Positions 32,293-36,840 of a stretch of 36,840 nucleotides of DNA are shown piece by piece. A model generated the notes under the pieces. That model was not told the DNA's origin, ran no database searches, and saw only the letters and a list, made by a program, of their open reading frames with translations. The stretch comes from an uncultured Lachnospiraceae bacterium (GTDB lineage Bacteria > Bacillota > Clostridia > Lachnospirales > Lachnospiraceae): positions 1 through 36,840 of the forward strand of contig CANDMH010000007.1 in the NCBI GenBank assembly GCA_947385785.1, written 5' to 3'. Positions within the stretch are counted from its first letter, which is position 1. Each line of letters begins with the position of its first letter. A program made the position numbers and the translations under genes.

Positions 32293-33441
32293 ATGAACCT
32301 GTCTGATCTGGCAAGAAATTCAAATATGCTCCGGGGTTCCCTTGCAAAAAAGGGCTACATGCGGTGGTGGCATTCCTTTTCCGGGACGCAGCCGGAAACC
32401 GGAGAAATCCGTACCTTTTTCGTGGAATTTTTTATCGTCAATCCCGGGAAAGGCGGCAGCCGTCCCGTTCTGGGACAGCATCCTCATTCCAGAAAGCTTG
32501 GCCTGAAGCCTTCTTATGTAATGGTAAAGGCCGGCGTTTTTCCCGACGCGGAGGGAAACGGCGGGCGGCAGCTGCATGCCTTTTATCCCGTTTCCGCCCT
32601 GCAGGCCACGGGCAATCCCCTGATCATGCAGCTGGAGGGCGATCCGGAAGCCCATTGCCGGGCAGGACGATGTTTTTACAGTGAGGACAGGCTGACGGGC
32701 ATCGTGGAGGTGACTCCGGGCGAGGCCAGGCGCCGCTCTTACATGACGGACAGCGGCTTCATGGAATGGGATATAAATGTGCGAAAAGCCGTTACGTGCC
32801 ATACGGGAAAATGGAGCGGGAAATTTTTTCAGGCCCTGAACATGCTCGACAGCTTCTGGCATGGCGAGGGCATTCGCAGCTTTTTTCACGGCAGTGTCAA
32901 TCTGGACGGGGTGAATTACGAGGTCCTCCCCGAGACAAGCTACGGCTATGCGGACAAGCACTGGGGACGGCGCTTTAACAGGCCCTGGTTTCAGTTTGCC
33001 TGCGGAAAGCTTGCCAGCCAGCGCTCCGGCCAGGAGCTGCGGCATTCCGTTCTGGTGGTGAACGGGGTCTGTCCCAGGTTTCTGTGGTTTCATCTGAAGC
33101 CGGTGCTTATGCTGCAGCTGACTTACATGGGCGAGGATTTTGAATTTACCCGCTGCAAATGGGAGACGAAGGAGACCGGGAAGCGGTTTGTGTGGCACAT
33201 CCTGGCCCAGAATAAAAGGGCGGTGGTGAAAGTGTCCGGAAGCTGCACCAGGGCGGAAATGCTGCGGCTTAAGTACGAGGGTCCTGACGGACAGATGCCG
33301 AAATTTCCTGTCCAGGCAGGTGCCGAGGGAATTGGGAATGTGCAGCTTTACCGGAAGGAGCCGGGGGGACGGGAATTGATGGATACGCTGCGGATGGAGC
33401 GGGCTTTGTGTATCTATGACGGGGCCCCGCCGCAGGGATGA
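32293..33441 (+). CDS. Tocopherol-cyclase-family (lipocalin-like) protein
   Basis: 382 residues; the ribosome site (GGGATGAAGA) is weak. The family pattern is clear along the length: GYMRWWHSF near residue 21, FFVEFFIVNP, PVLGQHPHS, PSYVMVKAG, FWHGEGIRSFFHGSVNLDG, SYGYADKHWGRRFNRPWFQFACG, and a C-terminal LKYEGPDGQ. These match the tocopherol cyclase Pfam family, whose plant and cyanobacterial members close the chromanol ring. Firmicutes lack tocopherol, so the true substrate, perhaps a hydrophobic lipid or pigment, is unknown. There is no signal peptide or membrane span. It is a single gene with its own promoter. Confidence 0.8.
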   Translation: MNLSDLARNSNMLRGSLAKKGYMRWWHSFSGTQPETGEIRTFFVEFFIVNPGKGGSRPVLGQHPHSRKLGLKPSYVMVKAGVFPDAEGNGGRQLHAFYPVSALQATGNPLIMQLEGDPEAHCRAGRCFYSEDRLTGIVEVTPGEARRRSYMTDSGFMEWDINVRKAVTCHTGKWSGKFFQALNMLDSFWHGEGIRSFFHGSVNLDGVNYEVLPETSYGYADKHWGRRFNRPWFQFACGKLASQRSGQELRHSVLVVNGVCPRFLWFHLKPVLMLQLTYMGEDFEFTRCKWETKETGKRFVWHILAQNKRAVVKVSGSCTRAEMLRLKYEGPDGQMPKFPVQAGAEGIGNVQLYRKEPGGRELMDTLRMERALCIYDGAPPQG

Positions 33442-33442
33442 C

Positions 33443-33470
33443 GGCAGGCGCCGTTGCAGGGGCGCCTGCC
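33443..33470. terminator. GC-rich hairpin directly after the cyclase-like gene
   Basis: Perfect 10-bp arms, GGCAGGCGCC and GGCGCCTGCC, with an 8-nt loop begin 2 nt after the stop codon. No T-run follows, so it may be a U-poor terminator or a 3' stabiliser. Confidence 0.5.
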
Positions 33471-33602
33471 CGGGAATTGTCGGAGTGTTGCATCGCATGA
33501 ATACTTGCGTAATGCGCACTCACTGTCCACGTCAGTACCGCTTTCGTCTACGTTCCGCTGCAGTCCATTCAGGACGTGTGGCGCTGGCACGAACCATACA
33601 CC

Positions 33603-33637
33603 CCAATACTCCAATTTCCAACCGGATGGAGCATAGG
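33603..33637. repeat. 35-nt hairpin element, copy 2
   Basis: It matches copy 1 (13626-13660) at 29 of 35 positions in the same orientation, including the identical core TTTCCAACCGGATGGAG (33615-33631). The arms CCAATACTCC and GGAGCATAGG pair at 8 of 10 positions. It lies between the convergent cyclase-like and kinase genes. The surrounding gap 33471-33673 holds no gene I can support. Confidence 0.65.
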
Positions 33638-33673
33638 CAAAATGGCCAGAAAGAATCAGAAATGGGTCACAAA

Positions 33674-35083
33674 CTAAATCCGGATATCGGAGACCGAATC
33701 ACTCAAATCCAAAATAATTTCCACCAGAAACCCGCCGCTGCTCCCATGGCCGATACGCACCTGTCCCCCATGGACTGCGGCAATCTGACGCACAATCAGC
33801 AGCCCCAGCCCATGGCGCTGCAGCCCGCTTCCGCTTCCCATCAGATAATGAGGCGTATCCGTCAGATTTTTCAACTGCTCTTCACTTATGCCCACACCGT
33901 CGTCTTCAATTCGAATCTGTGCAGTCTGCGATTCCGCCTGCAGCTGTATGCTGATACTGCAGCCCTGGGGATTGTGCAGCTGTGAATTGTTCAGCACATT
34001 GTAAACCGCCCGAAGCAGCAGTCCCCTGTCGCCCTGAAGTGTACATTTTTTCGCTTTTTCGTCACAGCGAAAGCTCACCGGATACCTGCCCTCCGGATCC
34101 AGATTCATAAAATCCGCGGCAGCCTGGCGCAGCAGGGCTGTCAGGTTCAGGGTTTCCTTTTTTACAGGCTGCATCTGGTACTCCAGTTTGGAAGCAAGGT
34201 TTAAGTCACCTACCAGATTTTTCATCTTCTGGCTCTGAAGGCGGATGACCCGGGCTTTTTTCCTGGCTTCCTCAGGCAGTGCGGCGTCCTCCTCCAGTTC
34301 CGCGGCATATCCCATCACCATGGACAACGGCGTGCGGATGTCATGTGACACCCCGGATATCCAGCCTGCCCTGGCATTTTCCTTCTTCCGCAAAGCCCTC
34401 TCCTGGGCACGCAGCTTCTCGCTCACCCGATTCACCGCTGCTGCCACCTCTGCCAGAAAACCCCGCTCCCGGATATAGACCGCTTCCGCAGGCAGTGCCT
34501 CCATGCCCTCCACCACCGGCTTTACCGAGCGCAGGATGCGGGTGGCCAGTATCATATAGAGCAGGAAAATCAGCGTCCCGTTCATCCCCAGGAAGCTCAG
34601 CAGCAGCTTCGGCATTTCCGCAATGGCATAGTAGTCAAAGGTATTCCACATAAGCTTCCAGTAAGCATCCTTCGGATGTCCCAGAATCACCAGGTCATCT
34701 CCCCTGGCCCCTGCCGTGGTAGGATAATCCTCGATATAGCCCCTGGTATACCAGGATATCTCCGCCGCGGAATAGTGCAGCGGGATTTCCTCCGGCAGAT
34801 TGCCGCTGTGCCAGATGACATCCCCGGTTCCGTCCTCCACCAGAATCCCCCATGCATGATATTCCGTTAATATCTGTTCGCCTGTTTGCGACAGATGCAG
34901 ATTGCCGTCATCGTCTGTGATAAGTTCCCTGCCCAGCTCTCTGGCAGCCTCCCAGCCTCCGTTGCCGCTTCTCTCCCGCCAGGTAAAAGTGACGAATAAA
35001 GCCAGGTTCAGGGCAAACAGGACGGGTATAATAATGATGACCAGTAATAAGAAGCGCTTTATCAGGCGCAGTGTTTTTTTCAT
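33674..35083 (-). CDS. OmpR-system sensor histidine kinase
   Basis: 469 residues. Membrane spans at about 9-33 and 159-181 enclose an extracellular sensor of about 125 residues. The H-box is GVSHDIRTPLS with His247, the N-box includes NVLNNSQLHN, and the G-boxes are DDGVGIS and GLGLLIV. The nearest ribosome-like site, AGGAGC, is about 13 nt from the ATG, longer than usual. It follows the OmpR-type regulator gene by 67 nt and is its partner. The closeness of an ABC ATPase gene suggests sensing of an antimicrobial peptide or envelope stress, as in BceRS-like or CprRK-like systems. Confidence 0.92.
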   Translation of the reverse strand: MKKTLRLIKRFLLLVIIIIPVLFALNLALFVTFTWRERSGNGGWEAARELGRELITDDDGNLHLSQTGEQILTEYHAWGILVEDGTGDVIWHSGNLPEEIPLHYSAAEISWYTRGYIEDYPTTAGARGDDLVILGHPKDAYWKLMWNTFDYYAIAEMPKLLLSFLGMNGTLIFLLYMILATRILRSVKPVVEGMEALPAEAVYIRERGFLAEVAAAVNRVSEKLRAQERALRKKENARAGWISGVSHDIRTPLSMVMGYAAELEEDAALPEEARKKARVIRLQSQKMKNLVGDLNLASKLEYQMQPVKKETLNLTALLRQAAADFMNLDPEGRYPVSFRCDEKAKKCTLQGDRGLLLRAVYNVLNNSQLHNPQGCSISIQLQAESQTAQIRIEDDGVGISEEQLKNLTDTPHYLMGSGSGLQRHGLGLLIVRQIAAVHGGQVRIGHGSSGGFLVEIILDLSDSVSDIRI

Positions 35084-35105
35084 ATGCGTTCTATTGCTCC
35101 TGTTC

Positions 35106-35127
35106 TATACTCGTGAGCGCATTCATT
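35106..35127 (-). repeat. GCTCACGA motif, copy B
   Basis: The minus strand carries GCGCTCACGAGTATA as in copy A, with 21 of 22 positions matching. It sits in the short gap before the kinase gene, 22 nt from its start and oriented toward it. Confidence 0.6.
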
Positions 35128-35150
35128 CCTGACAATAGCATTAAATCCCT

Positions 35151-35852
35151 TCACTGACGTAACACCAGTTTATATCCAAGTCCCTTCACAGTCAGCAGCG
35201 ACACCGGCTTTGACGGATTTTCCTCTATTTTTTCACGGATTCTCCTGATATGTGCCATCAGGGAATTTTCATAGCCGTAAGGATTATCCCCCCAGGCGGC
35301 TTCGCAGAGCCCGTCTATTGTAACGATGCGGCCTGCGTTGCGATAGAGGACGCTCAGCAGCTCGAATTCCTTGGCGGTCAGCGGCAGACGCTGCTCTCCC
35401 CGCAGTACCTCCGCCCTGGCAAAGTCAATTTCGCAGGCTGCCAGCCGCACTCCGGTGGTTTCTTCCTTATAAGAACGTCTCAGCACAGCCGCGATGCGAA
35501 ACAGCAGCTCCTTCGGCAGAAAAGGCTTCACCACATAATCATCCGCTCCCAGGCCAAAGCCCCGGAACTTATCCTCATCCTCTCCCCTTGCCGTCAGGAA
35601 CAATACCGGAATATCCGCCATTTTCCGTAGTTTCTCCAACAGGGCAAAACCGTCCCCGTCCGGCAGCATCACGTCAAGAACGGCAAATTCCGGCTTCCAT
35701 TCCTCCGCAGCCTCAAGCGCCTCCTGTACGCTTCCCGCTGTCCGCACCCGGGTATACCCCTCCTGCGTCAGAATCGACACCACCATGTCACGCAATTGTG
35801 CTTCATCGTCCACCAGTAATATTTTCTTTTGTTTCAGGTAATCGTACTCCAT
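35151..35852 (-). CDS. OmpR/PhoB-family response regulator
   Basis: 233 residues with GGAGAAAAT before the ATG. The receiver has Asp15-Asp16, the phospho-acceptor Asp60 in AVLDVMLPDGDG and the VVKPF lysine loop. The C-terminal winged helix ends with the transactivation-loop pattern GYENSLMAHIRRIREKIE and GLGYKLVL. It is transcribed away from the ABC ATPase gene. The four 11-bp direct repeats in the intervening region are its likely binding site, and would let it control both directions. Confidence 0.94.
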   Translation of the reverse strand: MEYDYLKQKKILLVDDEAQLRDMVVSILTQEGYTRVRTAGSVQEALEAAEEWKPEFAVLDVMLPDGDGFALLEKLRKMADIPVLFLTARGEDEDKFRGFGLGADDYVVKPFLPKELLFRIAAVLRRSYKEETTGVRLAACEIDFARAEVLRGEQRLPLTAKEFELLSVLYRNAGRIVTIDGLCEAAWGDNPYGYENSLMAHIRRIREKIEENPSKPVSLLTVKGLGYKLVLRQ

Positions 35853-36021
35853 ATTTTCTCCATTCCGCCGCCTGCCGGATATATTTCTTCACAATTTCTA
35901 AATGCAGAAACGGCCCGGCGCCCGCGCAATGCGAGGAAAAAGGCGGCATCATTGAATATTTCCTTATCATGATTCCCATCATACCACGTTTCCGGGCTCA
36001 TGCCCATACCTCCCGGAAAAT

Positions 36022-36065
36022 GTAAGGTAACCGTAAGGTTGCGGAAAGGTTCCCGTAAACTGCAT
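36022..36065 (+). promoter_or_regulatory. Four 11-bp direct repeats, probable response-regulator site
   Basis: Repeats begin at 36022, 36033, 36044 and 36055: GTAAGGTAACC, GTAAGGTTGCG, GAAAGGTTCCC and GTAAACTGCAT. An exact 11-bp period is typical of tandem OmpR-family dimers on one face of the helix. The third repeat covers the position of the -35 for the ABC gene. The rest of the gap 35853-36021 shows nothing I can name. Confidence 0.75.
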
Positions 36066-36069
36066 CCAA

Positions 36070-36075
36070 TATACT
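36070..36075 (+). promoter_or_regulatory. -10 element of the ABC ATPase promoter
   Basis: TATACT lies 17 nt downstream of AGGTTC, a very poor -35 buried in the direct repeats. This layout fits a promoter that needs the bound activator. The leader to the start codon is about 140 nt. Confidence 0.55.
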
Positions 36076-36218
36076 TTTCATTACAGGGTACACAAAGCCC
36101 CTGACGAAAATATACCATGCCCCGTTTTTCCCGGCATCCAAAGGAAGCGTCTAAGGAAGCAGTTACTTTCCGACAGTTCCCGAGACAATTCCTCAAAAAA
36201 GAAAGGAAGGAACCCCAA

Positions 36219-36840
36219 ATGAACAGCGACAACATTATAGAGACCAAAAATATCACCAAAACCTACGGCGACTTCACCGCCGTATCCAACTTAAATCTCC
36301 ACATCCGCAAAGGCAGCGTCTACGGCTTCCTGGGGCCCAACGGCGCGGGCAAATCCACCACCATGAAGATGTTCCTGGGCCTGACCAGCCCTACGGAGGG
36401 CTTTTTCCGGATTGAGGGAAAGACCTATCCGAAAGACAGAATCGCCATCTTAAAGGATATCGGCTCCTTCATCGAGGCTCCTGCCTTCTACGGAAACCTT
36501 ACCGGAGAGGAGAACCTGGAAATCATCCGCCGGATCCTGAGGCTGCCCAGGTCCGCTGTATCCGACGCTCTGGAGCTGGTGGGCCTGACCCAGTATAAAA
36601 AACGTCCGGCAAAAAAATATTCCCTGGGTATGAAGCAGCGTCTGGGACTGGCCGGGGCGCTGATCGGGCACCCGCCCATCCTGATCCTGGATGAGCCCAC
36701 CAACGGCCTGGACCCGGTGGGCATTCACGAAATCCGCACACTGGTCCGCTCCCTGCCGGAAAAGTACGACTGCACCGTCCTGGTCTCCTCCCACCTGCTG
36801 CCGGAGGTGGAGCTGATGGCCGACGACATCGGCATCCTGA
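36219..36840 (+). CDS. ABC transporter ATPase, BcrA-like (cut by window end)
   Basis: The first 207 codons are present. AGGAAGG lies 8 nt before the ATG. Walker A is GPNGAGKST, the signature YSLGMKQRLGLA, Walker B ILILDEPTNGLD and the switch VSSHLL. The sequence is typical of ATPases of bacitracin- and lantibiotic-type ABC-2 exporters. A permease gene is expected beyond the window. Together with the divergent OmpR-type regulator and kinase it forms a likely peptide-antibiotic resistance or envelope-stress module. Confidence 0.92.
   Translation, partial: MNSDNIIETKNITKTYGDFTAVSNLNLHIRKGSVYGFLGPNGAGKSTTMKMFLGLTSPTEGFFRIEGKTYPKDRIAILKDIGSFIEAPAFYGNLTGEENLEIIRRILRLPRSAVSDALELVGLTQYKKRPAKKYSLGMKQRLGLAGALIGHPPILILDEPTNGLDPVGIHEIRTLVRSLPEKYDCTVLVSSHLLPEVELMADDIGIL

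Noticed and set aside
33580..33597. Possible fourth copy of the GCTCACGA motif (GCGCTGGCACGAACCATA)
   Set aside because: It needs a two-base insertion and several mismatches, which is within chance for this window.
33414..33614. Small minus-strand frame between the cyclase-like gene and the kinase gene
   Set aside because: No ribosome site, overlaps the GC hairpin, and no sensible protein pattern.

Overview
The window looks like a chromosomal segment from a Gram-positive gut anaerobe of the Lachnospiraceae type (Clostridia; something near Eisenbergiella or Hungatella is a guess). The support is indirect: strong AGGAGG-type ribosome sites, lipoprotein sugar-binding proteins, YesM/YesN-type two-component genes, paired MalF/MalG permeases without their own ATPase, an HPr-like protein without the phospho-histidine, and moderate GC with AT-rich promoters. 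I see no rRNA, tRNA, CRISPR array, phage or transposase.

Left part (1-9050). A multi-spanning membrane protein (DUF6044/YfhO-like) is followed by a PocR-like/GGDEF/degenerate HD-GYP signalling protein. Convergent to it is a PadR-controlled ABC exporter operon with a clear promoter and palindromic operator, and with a gene remnant between padR and the ATPase. A 5'-truncated ABC exporter and a FlxA-like coiled-coil protein with its own promoter follow.

Centre (9052-27403). Twelve genes on the minus strand read as one glycan-use locus of about 18 kb. In transcription order they are: GH43 (subfamily 24-like) glycosidase lipoprotein; a very large solute-binding protein carrying two carbohydrate-binding-like modules; MalF/MalG pair 1; NHL-repeat/TPR/membrane-anchor protein; YIP1-type membrane protein; DUF5696 secreted protein; MalF/MalG pair 2; a second binding lipoprotein; a LacI regulator with its own promoter; a third binding lipoprotein. 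Most junctions overlap or are shorter than 25 nt. The main promoter lies at about 27434-27461, with a perfect LacI/CcpA-type palindrome over its -35. Divergent from it is a YesM/YesN-type histidine kinase and AraC-type response regulator pair, the likely inducer circuit. The GH43 family suggests a beta-1,3-galactan or arabinogalactan-like substrate. NHL, YIP1 and DUF5696 sit between the two permease pairs, and this block is the best candidate for an undescribed system.

Right part (31470-36840). There is an HPr-like protein that lacks the catalytic histidine but keeps the regulatory serine region, a tocopherol-cyclase-like protein, and an OmpR-type regulator with its histidine kinase. Divergent from that pair is a BcrA-type ABC ATPase, cut by the window end, whose promoter carries four 11-bp direct repeats. 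Two related 35-nt hairpin elements (13626-13660 and 33603-33637) and three copies of a GCTCACGA-containing motif in intergenic regions are unexplained.
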